Assembly (NCBI GenBank): GCA_039888615.1
Contig: JBDQQS010000009.1
DNA length: 64,000 nucleotides
Direction: 5' to 3' (one strand)
DNA from: Flavimaribacter sp039888615
GTDB lineage: Bacteria; Pseudomonadota; Alphaproteobacteria; Rhizobiales; Rhizobiaceae
Of the stretch, positions 1-7,540 are shown piece after piece. The translations under genes and the position numbers were made by a program. The notes under the pieces were generated by a model. The model was not told the DNA's origin. It searched no databases and saw nothing but the letters and a program-made list of their open reading frames with translations. The number at the start of each line of letters is the position of its first letter. Positions within the stretch are counted from its first letter, which is position 1.

Positions 1-180
1 CGGATCGACCTTTCGGCTGAGCAGATCCCTGGCGTCGAACGCCGCTCTTCGTGCCTGCGCGATTCCCACTTCGGGATAGGCGCCCAGACCCATATCGCGG
101 CGCTTGCCCGTAAGAGGCGAAACAAATCGGATGATCCATTTGCCACGTCCCTTGGGACTCGAGGGAAACAGAAAAAGGCC
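1..180 (-). pseudogene. Tyrosine-integrase N-terminal fragment (arm-binding domain)
   Basis: Read on the minus strand from about 180 down to the window edge, the frame gives 60 codons without a stop that resemble the DUF4102/arm-type DNA-binding domain of phage and island integrases: a LFLFPSSPKGRGKWIIRF strand, then LTGKRRDMGLGAYPEVG and AQARRAAFDARDLL. The reading frame stays open to base 1, so the catalytic domain would lie outside the window. Its natural 5' end is missing: upstream of about 180 the sequence becomes the start of an IS481-type transposase in a different frame. I infer a broken integrase, although an in-frame ATG at 312-310 could still allow a chimeric product. Confidence 0.6.
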
Positions 181-278
181 CCGAACGCGCGACCGACCCC
201 GCTCATGCCTTCTCCTTCCAGAAGGCGGGCGACAAAACGAAGACGTTCTTCCATATCCGAACTCTCTCTCCACGGCAT
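180..278 (-). pseudogene. IS481-family transposase, N-terminal remnant
   Basis: From an ATG at 278-276 on the minus strand the frame reads MPWRESSDMEERLRFVARLL and then EGEGMSGVGRAFG. This is the characteristic helix-turn-helix start of IS481-family transposases (usual pattern MPW..., ERLRFVxxLLxGExMxxxCREFGxSR). The match stops after the FG at about 180, where integrase-like sequence begins in another frame, so only about 33 residues survive. Upstream, 304-321 looks like an IS481 end, and a similar 18-mer in the same orientation lies at 1744-1761 on the other side of the inserted IS3 element. Confidence 0.6.
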
Positions 279-303
279 CAACACCTCCCGCAAAGCGAAA
301 AGT

Positions 304-321
304 GTTACCCATGTGTCCGGT
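304..321. repeat. 18-bp direct repeat, copy 1 (IS481-end-like)
   Basis: This 18-mer (gttacccatgtgtccggt) matches 1744-1761 (gtcacctatgtctcgggt) at 14 of 18 positions in the same orientation. The two copies flank the IS3 element. Repeats of the type GTTACCCATGTGTCC and GTCACCTATGTCT are typical of the ends of IS481-family elements. The pair is therefore probably one original IS481 end, split by the later IS3 insertion. Confidence 0.5.
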
Positions 322-397
322 GCGTTTTGGACTGAACCCCTGGACTGAACCCCATAACAGAGTCAGCGAAATAGGTTACAGTTCTCTGTAAGGAGAA

Positions 398-814
398 TTG
401 ATGTTTCCGAAGAAAAAGCCCCGCGGTTTCAGCCGTGATTTCAAGCTGAAAGTCGTTGAGCGCATGGAAGCCGGTGAGAATGTGGCAGCCCTTGCGCGAG
501 AATTGGATGTTCAACGTCCACGGCTCTACCGGTGGCGCAACGCGTTTCGCAGCGGAGGGAAACGTGCGCTGCGCAATCGCCGCGGCCGTCCGGTCTTGCC
601 GCCAGCTGTTGAGATGGCAAACTCACGCGATCCATCGCAAGAAGCACGGGATCTGGTCGAAGCACGACGACGGATCGCAGAACTGGAGCGCAAGATCGGC
701 CAACAGCAGGTGGATCTTGATTTTTTCAAGGAAGCCTTGCGGCATTTAGAGGCGTCACGCCGGCACAGCAGCGTGCCTGGCGAGACAGCGTCTTCGCGAG
801 CATCCAAGCGATGA
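398..814 (+). CDS. IS3-family transposase OrfA
   Basis: This 138-residue protein supplies the DNA-binding part of an IS3-family transposase. The N-terminal half has the usual helix-turn-helix layout (residues about 5-55: FSRDFKLKVVERMEAG, ALARELDVQRPRLYRWRNAF). A basic linker and a heptad-like helix follow (about 85-120: RRRIAELERKIGQQQVDLDFFKEAL), typical of the OrfA leucine zipper. The start follows an AAGGAG ribosome-binding site at about 390. It overlaps orfB by four bases (ATGA at 811-814), so translational coupling may produce OrfB in addition to any programmed -1 frameshift. Confidence 0.88.
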   Translation: MMFPKKKPRGFSRDFKLKVVERMEAGENVAALARELDVQRPRLYRWRNAFRSGGKRALRNRRGRPVLPPAVEMANSRDPSQEARDLVEARRRIAELERKIGQQQVDLDFFKEALRHLEASRRHSSVPGETASSRASKR

Positions 815-1716
815 CGTGCCGGCAAGGCGAAGGATCGAAGTTGGCGCCTTCGGTTGCCAGGATGTGTGCGCTTGCCGGCGTTAGCCGGGGAGCATTTTAT
901 CGCGGTTGGGGTGAACGGGCGCCGGGCGAGGCAGAGACGGCGCTACGGGATGCTATCCATCGTTTGGCCTTGTCGCACCGTCACTACGGCTATCGTCGCA
1001 TCACCGCTCTGTTGAAACGGGAAGGATGGGTTGTGAACCACAAGCGTGTCGCCCGTCTGATGCGTGAAGACAATCTGTTGTGCCTTCGCAAGCCGGCATT
1101 CAGGCCGGCAACGACGGACAGCCTGCATGACTGGCGGGTCTGGCCGAATCTGGCGCGCCGGCTGGCGCCGATGGCGGTTAATCAGTTGTGGGTGGCCGAT
1201 ATCACTTATGTGCGGCTGAAGGAGGCTTTCGTTTATCTGGCCGTGATCCTGGATGCCTTCAGCCGCAAGGTGGTAGGCTGGTCGATGGCAAATTATCTGA
1301 CGGCGGATCTAGCAGTTGAAGCATTGGCGATGGCATTGGCCGATCGCGAGGTGATCGCCGGAGGACTGGTCCACCATTCGGATCGGGGTGTCCAGTATGC
1401 CAGCAGCGACTATGTCGAACGCCTTCAAACCGCAGGCATTTTGCCGAGCATGAGCCGTGCAGGATGTCCCTACGACAATGCAATGGCCGAAAGCTTCATG
1501 AAAACGTTGAAGGTGGAAGAAGTTCATACCTCAGATTACAACGACCTGGAACACGCACGATCCGCAATCGGCGCGTTCATCGAGACCGTGTACAATCGCC
1601 AGCGACTACACTCGGCTTTGGCATATAAGTCGCCAGAGGAATTCGAAGCCAGTTCACTGGGCGCAACTGCAACGTCGCATCCCGTGGACCAATTGAACTG
1701 TCACCAATTTATCTGA
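811..1716 (+). CDS. IS3-family transposase OrfB (DDE integrase domain)
   Basis: This 301-residue catalytic subunit has an HTH_21-like segment (about 40-100) followed by an rve integrase core. All three acidic catalytic residues are visible in their expected contexts: VADITY (first Asp), HHSDRGVQY (second Asp) and NAMAESFMKTLK (Glu). The C-terminus YNRQRLHSALAYKSPEEFE is the standard IS3/IS150-type ending. No stop or frameshift interrupts it, so the element is potentially active. The right inverted repeat begins 10 bp after the stop codon. Confidence 0.9.
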   Translation: MTCRQGEGSKLAPSVARMCALAGVSRGAFYRGWGERAPGEAETALRDAIHRLALSHRHYGYRRITALLKREGWVVNHKRVARLMREDNLLCLRKPAFRPATTDSLHDWRVWPNLARRLAPMAVNQLWVADITYVRLKEAFVYLAVILDAFSRKVVGWSMANYLTADLAVEALAMALADREVIAGGLVHHSDRGVQYASSDYVERLQTAGILPSMSRAGCPYDNAMAESFMKTLKVEEVHTSDYNDLEHARSAIGAFIETVYNRQRLHSALAYKSPEEFEASSLGATATSHPVDQLNCHQFI

Positions 1717-1743
1717 CTCAATAAACGGGTTCAGTCCAGTTTC

Positions 1744-1761
1744 GTCACCTATGTCTCGGGT
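1744..1761. repeat. 18-bp direct repeat, copy 2 (IS481-end-like)
   Basis: This is the second copy of the imperfect repeat at 304-321, in the same orientation and just outside the right end of the IS3 element. If the IS3 and one GTTT duplication are removed, the two copies lie next to each other, as sub-repeats do in IS481-family ends. The outer boundary of the old IS481 element cannot be fixed from sequence alone. Confidence 0.45.
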
Positions 1762-1842
1762 CGCTCAAAAGGGTCCATTCTTGTCACTTGATTGACGTTT
1801 TCTGTGGCGCGTTTTTTCCAGGGTCGGCGTTGAACAGACAGC

Positions 1843-3486
1843 TCAAGCAATGGAATTTTCCTGCGGATCCGATGAATCGTCGGGTTCATGCCAGGAACCC
1901 GGTTTGGCGCCGGCAAGGAAGTCTCCCCAGAAAACGTCGCGATTGCGACCGTTTATCTTGGCGCGATACAAGGCGACGTCGGCGGCCGCTGTGACTGAAT
2001 CGAGCGTCGAGCCGGTCTGCGGCGAGAAAGCAATTCCTGAGGAAAATGTCAGTCGCATGTCGCCGAGTTCGTCCAGACGCGCGTCGCTGATCCGTGCGCG
2101 CCACTCGGCGCATCTGCGTTGAACACGCTCCCGGTTTGTGCTCGGTATGACAAACAGAAATTCCTCGCCGCCATAGCGAAAGACATGTTCTCCTTCACGA
2201 ACCTCATCGTTAAGCATGTCCGCAAACGTCTTGAGCACCGTGTCCCCGACAGCGTGTCCGAACCGGTCGTTGACCTGCTTGAAATTGTCGATGTCGATCA
2301 GGATGACGGCAACTTCCTCGCCCTGCCGGGCGTTTGCGATGATCAAGGGCAGAATGTCGTTGGCGTGACGCCGGTTGTGCAGTTCGGTCAGCGGGTCGCG
2401 TATGGCGTCCTCCTTGAGGAGGTTCTGAAGCCGTATGTTTTCCTCCAGCCGCGATTGCAGATCCCGAGACATTACGGTCATTCTGTCTTCAGCCGCCTTT
2501 CGCAGAGTGACGTCCCGCAACACCAGCATCTTTCCCGCGCTCCGCCCCCAGGGTTTCACCACCTGGGACGAAACCTCGTACGTTTTGCCGATTTCCTTGA
2601 ATCCGACCAGCGGAGCGTTGTCGTTGCCGGGCAGGGGGGCGTCGGCGAAAGCCGACAGCGGATGGCGTTCGTCGAGTATGTTGCCGATCGGCCGTTCGGG
2701 CAGTCCGGGTAGTTTTCGCGCGGCAGGATTGAGCTCGAGAATGCGCTTCTTGCTGTCGAGAACGATAACCGGATCCGGCAGAACCGTGAATATGATGTCG
2801 CGGGCGATGGGCGGCGCCTGGAACAGTCTGCCGAAAGACTGGACCAGCAACATTACGACTGCGGTCAGGGCGAAGGCGAAAGGCGTCGGATCGTCATTGA
2901 ATATGCGAAATTCCCGGAAGACGAAGGCGGCGTTTGCAATCCAGGGCAGCGACATTGCGCCGATAAGCGCCGCGAACTGCAGGCGATGGCTTCCGGCGCG
3001 CCGGCGCGCCATGAAGATGACTGATACTCCGGTGGCGGAAATAGCGGTGTAGACCATCCCGAGCACTGCGAAGAAGAACCAGCCATGGGAGAAGCTTGGC
3101 CGCTCCACGTTGGTGACGCCCGTATATAGCCAGTTATGCCAGTCATTGGTCAGCGCAATAACGCAGACGAAGGCGCTCACTGCGCCGATCAGCACGAGAT
3201 GCCGGTACGTCTCGATGCGTTTGCCTCCCGCATAGCTGAGAAAACCCAGAGCCCAGTAAAGCGGTGCTCCAGCGATGCCGAACCAGGCCAACTCGCAGTA
3301 CAGAATCTTCGTGTTGAGATCAGGCGTGTTGAATCGCAGGACCACACAGGTGATCCACCACATGGCGGCGAAACCGGACAGCGCAAAGGCCCGCTGTCCG
3401 GGACTCCTTGGGGAACGGAGGATTCCGAAAACCATGGCGATCGCCAGGATGTCTGCAACCAGTAAAAATAGAAACGAGTTGTTCAC
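1843..3486 (-). CDS. Membrane-bound diguanylate cyclase (7TM-PAS-GGDEF)
   Basis: This 547-residue protein is predicted to make cyclic di-GMP at the inner membrane. Residues 1 to about 225 form seven hydrophobic segments resembling the N-terminal 7TM region of some histidine kinases. Residues about 235-340 look like a PAS sensor (PDPVIVLDSKKRILELNPAAR ... VLRDVTLRK), a short coiled coil follows, and the GGDEF domain spans about 360-520 (DPLTELHNRRHAND, VILIDIDNFKQVNDRFGH, FRYGGEEF). The GGEEF signature is intact, so activity is likely. The usual inhibitory I-site RxxD five residues before it reads REGE, so product inhibition may be lost. Translation starts at a GTG behind AGGGA. It appears monocistronic. 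Confidence 0.9.
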   Translation of the reverse strand: MNNSFLFLLVADILAIAMVFGILRSPRSPGQRAFALSGFAAMWWITCVVLRFNTPDLNTKILYCELAWFGIAGAPLYWALGFLSYAGGKRIETYRHLVLIGAVSAFVCVIALTNDWHNWLYTGVTNVERPSFSHGWFFFAVLGMVYTAISATGVSVIFMARRRAGSHRLQFAALIGAMSLPWIANAAFVFREFRIFNDDPTPFAFALTAVVMLLVQSFGRLFQAPPIARDIIFTVLPDPVIVLDSKKRILELNPAARKLPGLPERPIGNILDERHPLSAFADAPLPGNDNAPLVGFKEIGKTYEVSSQVVKPWGRSAGKMLVLRDVTLRKAAEDRMTVMSRDLQSRLEENIRLQNLLKEDAIRDPLTELHNRRHANDILPLIIANARQGEEVAVILIDIDNFKQVNDRFGHAVGDTVLKTFADMLNDEVREGEHVFRYGGEEFLFVIPSTNRERVQRRCAEWRARISDARLDELGDMRLTFSSGIAFSPQTGSTLDSVTAAADVALYRAKINGRNRDVFWGDFLAGAKPGSWHEPDDSSDPQENSIA

Positions 3487-3808
3487 GCGGATCCCTGCGA
3501 CAGTCCTTACAGTAATAAACAGAATGTTGCTCGAACACAGTTCGACTATATTATCATGGTTGAAAATAAATAACGAAATACAAATTTTTAATTGCAGACA
3601 AAGACAAAGTCGAATTTCGTCTGGTCAGGCGCCATTATATAATAGCGCCTGACCACAATTTCGGAAAAATGGAAAAATGCGCGCCCGACGACATCCGTCG
3701 CCGGACCGCCCCCGAAATTCTGCAGTCGGATGCGCTATCCGACCGGTCGACCATAAAATATCTGATCGAAACGGGCGTCAGGATCCGCGCTCTCGGATCG
3801 GTCGAATA
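3487..3808. other. AT-rich intergenic region
   Basis: This 320-bp stretch lies upstream of the GGDEF gene and downstream of the small secreted-protein gene, both on the minus strand. Short open frames at 3669-3920 have no convincing start signals or family resemblance. The only structured item is the strong inverted repeat at 3622-3655, listed separately. The promoter of the GGDEF gene should lie here, but no clear -35/-10 pair can be assigned. Confidence 0.6.
3622..3655. repeat. Perfect 11-bp inverted repeat with AT-only centre
   Basis: TGGTCAGGCGC (3622-3632) and GCGCCTGACCA (3645-3655) are perfectly complementary around a 12-nt centre made almost only of A and T (CATTATATAATA). The centre is itself nearly palindromic. 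It lies about 155 bp past the stop of the secreted-protein gene at 3809 and about 135 bp upstream of the GGDEF gene start. It could be a terminator without a clear T-run, a regulator-binding dyad, or a copy of a dispersed palindromic repeat. Confidence 0.6.
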
Positions 3809-4345
3809 TCAGTTCGCAAGCGACTTGTGGCATTCCCTGGCCGCTTCGATCGCCTTGAACGTTCCCGTAAGATCAATGATGAAGAACCAGGGCTTGTCCG
3901 GGAAAGCCAGTAGTTCATGACCCTTGGCGATCGCTTCGACAAAGCCCGGATCGTTTGACAGGACGTAGCCGCCGGAATAGTTGCCTTTCAGCTCTCCGCT
4001 GCGCACGCCGTAGGATTCGCCGGCATAGACCTTGCCGTCAACAGCGATCGCGATTGGCGTTTGCGGGGCGATTTTGGCGTCCTTTTGGGTAAAGACCCCG
4101 ACATAGACCGCCGACAAATCCTTGGTCATGCCCATTTGCATGGCATTGCCGTCATCGTCGGATCGCTCGATCAGACAGCTGCCGCGGTCGGCGTCGGAAT
4201 AGACTGTCCAGTCTCCGGACTGCTTGTAAACAACAAGCGTGTCGCCGGATGCAGGCACGATGTCGGAGATCTCCATCGCATAAGCCGCGCTCCCTGTCGT
4301 CAGAGCAAGTGTAGTCGATAATGCAAGTATATGACGTAGTTTCAT
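3809..4345 (-). CDS. Small secreted protein of unknown function
   Basis: This 178-residue protein starts with a clear Sec signal peptide (MKLRHILALSTTLALTTGSAAYA, predicted cut after AYA), so it is probably periplasmic. I chose the ATG at 4345 because GAGGAG precedes it at good spacing; an upstream in-frame ATG at 4366 lacks this. The mature part has a GDWTVYSD motif and two cysteines, one in the first third (SCLIER) and one near the C-terminus in an amphipathic helix (AIEAARECHKSL). That pattern recalls IalB-like periplasmic proteins of rhizobia, but the resemblance is weak and no function is assigned. Confidence 0.72.
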   Translation of the reverse strand: MKLRHILALSTTLALTTGSAAYAMEISDIVPASGDTLVVYKQSGDWTVYSDADRGSCLIERSDDDGNAMQMGMTKDLSAVYVGVFTQKDAKIAPQTPIAIAVDGKVYAGESYGVRSGELKGNYSGGYVLSNDPGFVEAIAKGHELLAFPDKPWFFIIDLTGTFKAIEAARECHKSLAN

Positions 4346-4659
4346 GGGAAACTCCTCAATAGGCAAAAATCAAGAGCCAACCTTATGGTTGATTCGCGGC
4401 ACAGTATTCCTGAATCGCTATTGTCTTCAAGAAGGAATTCTTCCTTTGTCCGCTATGTGCGCCAACAGGTATTTGAACTAAATGGCGTGTTTTCTTTATC
4501 GTGCGGCGTAACATCCGAAAGAACTCCCAACCATACTACGCGAGGCGCAGACTTCCAGGGTCAGGGCAACGGGCTTTACAAATCCGCATTGACATATGCA
4601 TCTATTTTTGATAAATCGTTTTTTTGGGAGGAAAAAACGATTTACTAGGTTTTTTCCGC
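4346..4659. other. Divergent promoter region with AU-rich leader
   Basis: About 310 bp separate the divergent starts of the secreted protein and the arylsulfotransferase-like gene. The region is clearly AT-richer than its surroundings. No small gene with a good ribosome-binding site was found. Its right end holds the hairpin at 4612-4644, described separately. Confidence 0.5.
4612..4644 (+). promoter_or_regulatory. AU-rich hairpin with Shine-Dalgarno-like loop, then a U-run
   Basis: TAAATCGTTTTTT (4612-4624) pairs perfectly with AAAAAACGATTTA (4632-4644). The 7-nt loop TGGGAGG contains a strong Shine-Dalgarno-like GGGAGG. It is followed by GGTTTTTTCC and the ATG at 4660. The stem is almost all A-U, so it would melt easily. 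It could act as an attenuator (hairpin plus U6), present or hide a ribosome-binding site, or be a DNA palindrome for a regulator. The structure is seen directly; the role is inference. Confidence 0.5.
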
Positions 4660-5763
4660 ATGAATCTGCCTGTCGATCAGGTTACCCTCCGCAGACGATC
4701 CCTTAGAACCGTCGCTTACGATGCATCGCGTTCCGCAGGCGGGCTGGTGTTATATGCGCCGCAGGCGAGCGCCAAGGCGACGCTTGCCGAACTGGACGGC
4801 TGTATCGTCCATGAATGGTCCCTTCCCACACGACCAGGTCGTCATGCGGTATTGCTGGCGAACGGCAATCTCGGGCTGAATGGCGCGCACGCACAGAGGC
4901 CTGACTACTATCCGGCTTGGGATGTCTGGCAGGGCGGGCTTTTTCTTGAGATTACTCTAGACGACCGGATCGTATGGAGCCACGAGGACGATCTCCATCA
5001 TCACGACGGGCGCTGGCTCGCCAACGGAAACCTGCTCTACACAACCGCCGAACCACTTCCCGCCGAAATCGGGCGGCGCGTGCTCGGCGGTCGGCCTGGC
5101 GCATCCGACATTATCGTCGGCGATGTCGTCAAGGAAGTGGATCGCAGTGGCGAGACGGTCTGGGAATGGCGCTCCTGGGAGCATATCGATCCGGTGGCGT
5201 TCCCGATCAATCCCGTGTTCGACCGCAATCACTGGCCGCTGATCAACGGCCTGCATCTCCAGGACGACGGTCTTGTTCTGATGAGCCTGAGAACAACATC
5301 AGGCATCATAGCCGTTGACCGAAAGTCCGGCGACATCGTCTGGACCATCGGTCCGGAACTGCTTGCCCAACAGCATTCTCCAGTCGGGCTTTCCAACGGC
5401 AATGTTCTTGCCTTCGACAATGGCAACTATCGACCCGGCATAGCCGTTCCGTATTCAAGGATCGTGGAGATCGATCCCCGGACCAACACTGTGGTCTGGG
5501 AATATTCCGATCCCATGAAGCCGTCCTTCTTTTCGCCCTATATGGGTTCGGTCCAACCGCTGGCGAACGGCAATCTGCACATCACCGAATCCGCGATGGG
5601 ACGACTTTTCGAAGTGACGCGTTCAGGTGAGGTCGTGTGGGAGTACGTGGTCCCCGAATTCAACGAGTATCCTGCCGGAGGCGCGCGGACCTATGCGCCA
5701 GGACTGCATAACAGCGTGTTCCAATCTTTCCGCTATCAACATCGAGACATTCCCTGGCTCTGA
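4660..5763 (+). CDS. Arylsulfotransferase-like beta-propeller protein
   Basis: This 367-residue protein resembles the arylsulfotransferase (ASST) family of Pfam. It shows repeated propeller blades with the VWEW/VWEY pattern (DRIVWSHE, ETVWEWRSWEH, DIVWTIGP, TVVWEYSD, EVVWEYVV), a HHDGRWLANGNLL motif and several LxNGNxL repeats. Classical ASSTs are periplasmic and move sulfate from one phenol to another. This one has no signal peptide, so it may be cytoplasmic. A TTG at 4624 could extend it by 12 residues; I prefer the ATG at 4660. An ABC importer follows 22 bp downstream, which suggests a role in handling an imported organosulfur or aromatic compound (inference). Confidence 0.75.
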   Translation: MNLPVDQVTLRRRSLRTVAYDASRSAGGLVLYAPQASAKATLAELDGCIVHEWSLPTRPGRHAVLLANGNLGLNGAHAQRPDYYPAWDVWQGGLFLEITLDDRIVWSHEDDLHHHDGRWLANGNLLYTTAEPLPAEIGRRVLGGRPGASDIIVGDVVKEVDRSGETVWEWRSWEHIDPVAFPINPVFDRNHWPLINGLHLQDDGLVLMSLRTTSGIIAVDRKSGDIVWTIGPELLAQQHSPVGLSNGNVLAFDNGNYRPGIAVPYSRIVEIDPRTNTVVWEYSDPMKPSFFSPYMGSVQPLANGNLHITESAMGRLFEVTRSGEVVWEYVVPEFNEYPAGGARTYAPGLHNSVFQSFRYQHRDIPWL

Positions 5764-5785
5764 CGGGCCGGATTAAGGAGAAGAT

Positions 5786-6748
5786 ATGCCTATGCCGAAA
5801 ACCGGAATCTTTACATCCCTGTCTTGCGCCGTCCTACTCTGTGCGGCGGCGCCGGCCGGCGCGCAGGACGATGTTCATGTGCTCCTCGACTGGTTCGCTC
5901 AGGCCACGCATGGCGGCTATATCCAGGCGGAGGAGGACGGGATCGGAGCTGACGACGACATCAGCATCACTGTTCTCGATGGCGGCCCGAAGATCCAGAC
6001 CATTCCGCAGGTCGCCTCCGGACAGGCAGAGTTCGGCGTCGGGTACGCGGACGCCGTGTTGATCGCCCGGTCGCGCGGCGCGCCTGTCAAGGCGGTCTTT
6101 GTACAGGCTGATTTCGTTCCCTACGATCTCGTCTACCACTCCGATCCGGAAGTGAAATCGCCGGCGGACTTCAAGGACATGAAATTTGCGGTGTCGCTCG
6201 GCGCGCCGTACTGGGAGTGGATCAAGAAGAAATACGGGTTGGAAGGCGTTCAGGAACTTCCGGTCACCGGCGATCTTACCATGTTCCGCACGGACCCGAC
6301 GCTGGTGCAACAGGGGCTGTCCCTTTTTCTGCCTGCGAGACTGGAAAAAGAAGGGGTCGCTTTCGACGAGTTCAAGGTCGAGGAACTCGGATACCGACCC
6401 TATTATGTTCTCTACACCACCGACGCAATGATCGAGGAAAAACCGGAACTGGTGGAAGCCGCCGTGAAGGCCGTGAAGGAGGGCTGGACGAAATTCGCCG
6501 AAGATCCGACGGTCGTCAAACCGGTGCTGATGGCGCGTAACAGCCAGATTGCCCCGGATATCCATGATATGGCTGCCGAAAAACTGATCGAAAGCATGCT
6601 TCCAGCCGACCGTACGAAGATCGGTTGCATGGATCCGGCGCGCTGGGAAGAGCTTGCGGCGCAGCTTCGGGAAGTAAACATGCTGGGTGATGATTTCAGT
6701 GTTGAAGAGGCCTACGATACGTCTTTCGTATCCGGGTGCAACGAGTAA
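5786..6748 (+). CDS. ABC importer substrate-binding protein (SsuA/NMT1/THI5-like)
   Basis: This 320-residue periplasmic binding protein has a Sec signal peptide (about 1-26, cut after AGAQ) and the NMT1/THI5-like fold: VLLDWFAQATHGGYIQAEEDG near the N-terminus and QAEFGVGYADAVLIARSRG around residue 75-95. Relatives bind sulfonates, taurine, nitrate or pyrimidine precursors of thiamine. The start follows AAGGAGAAG. It is the second gene of a likely four-gene transcript with the ASST-like gene, an ATPase and a permease. The substrate is not evident from the sequence. Confidence 0.88.
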   Translation: MPMPKTGIFTSLSCAVLLCAAAPAGAQDDVHVLLDWFAQATHGGYIQAEEDGIGADDDISITVLDGGPKIQTIPQVASGQAEFGVGYADAVLIARSRGAPVKAVFVQADFVPYDLVYHSDPEVKSPADFKDMKFAVSLGAPYWEWIKKKYGLEGVQELPVTGDLTMFRTDPTLVQQGLSLFLPARLEKEGVAFDEFKVEELGYRPYYVLYTTDAMIEEKPELVEAAVKAVKEGWTKFAEDPTVVKPVLMARNSQIAPDIHDMAAEKLIESMLPADRTKIGCMDPARWEELAAQLREVNMLGDDFSVEEAYDTSFVSGCNE

Positions 6749-6772
6749 CCAAGCACAGGACTTCAAGGCGCG

Positions 6773-7540
6773 ATGGTGACGAGCGGCGGCGTTTCGGAAA
6801 CAGCGATTGGTGTGTGCGAGGTATCCAAGACGTTCGATGAAGATCTGGTTGCACTCGCGCCATCGAGCCTGTCCATCCGAAGGGGCGAGTTTGTCGCGAT
6901 TGTCGGACCGTCGGGCTGCGGGAAATCGACGCTGCTTCGACTGATCGCCGGAATCATGGAGCCAACGGCGGGCAAGATTTCCATGCCGGCCGATGATACG
7001 CTAGCCTTCGTGTTTCAGGAGCCTGGGCTGCTTCCCTGGAGGAACGCGCTCGGCAACGCCGAACTGCTGCTGGAGTTGAATGGCGTTGAACGACAGTCAA
7101 GACGCAAGACTGCGACAGAAGCCCTGGAAACCGTTGGCCTCGACAACTTCGTTGACGCCTTGCCGCATCAACTTTCCGGAGGCATGAAAATGCGGTTGTC
7201 GCTGGCGCGGGCGATCGCTTTTCGGCCCAGCCTCCTGTTGATGGACGAGCCGCTCGCCGCGGTCGACGAAATCACCAGGGACATTCTACAGGAAGAAATT
7301 TCCACCCTCTGCCAGAATTTGAGCCTGACAGCGCTTCTGGTGACGCATAACGTCTATGAGGCGCTCTATTTGGCTGATCGCATCGTCGTCATGTCGACGC
7401 GACCGGGACGCATCATTGACATTGTCGAGGTTCCCTTCGCCTTTCCGAGAACACCGGACGTGCGTGCGTCCACAGAGTTCACGAGGCTTGCGGCAGGTAT
7501 TTCGGCCTCGCTGCGACAGGGTTTCGGGGAGCGGATATGA
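6773..7540 (+). CDS. ABC importer ATPase (nitrate/sulfonate/taurine type)
   Basis: This 255-residue ATPase has all the key motifs: Walker A GPSGCGKST (about residue 45), Q-loop FVFQEPGLLPW, signature LSGGMKMR and Walker B LLLMDEPLAAVDE, then the switch histidine in LLVTHNVYEA. Sequence and length fit the SsuB/TauB group. It overlaps the permease gene by four bases (ATGA at 7537-7540), so the two are translationally coupled. Confidence 0.92.
   Translation: MVTSGGVSETAIGVCEVSKTFDEDLVALAPSSLSIRRGEFVAIVGPSGCGKSTLLRLIAGIMEPTAGKISMPADDTLAFVFQEPGLLPWRNALGNAELLLELNGVERQSRRKTATEALETVGLDNFVDALPHQLSGGMKMRLSLARAIAFRPSLLLMDEPLAAVDEITRDILQEEISTLCQNLSLTALLVTHNVYEALYLADRIVVMSTRPGRIIDIVEVPFAFPRTPDVRASTEFTRLAAGISASLRQGFGERI

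Larger units (their letters stand above)
328..1738 (+). mobile_element. IS3-family insertion sequence, apparently complete
   Basis: The element is 1411 bp, bounded by 12-bp terminal inverted repeats TGGACTGAACCC (328-339) and GGGTTCAGTCCA (1727-1738). It is flanked by a 4-bp direct repeat GTTT (324-327 and 1739-1742), which fits the target duplication of several IS3 subgroups. It carries an orfA/orfB pair with an intact DDE catalytic triad. The left end is unusual: the 13-mer TGGACTGAACCCC is present twice in tandem (328-340 and 341-353). The element sits in the upstream end of an IS481 remnant, so it is the youngest layer here. Confidence 0.85.

Noticed and set aside
104..391. 95-codon plus-strand frame at the left edge
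   Set aside because: It crosses from the integrase/IS481 remnant into the IS3 left end, so it is an accidental frame across mobile-element junctions.
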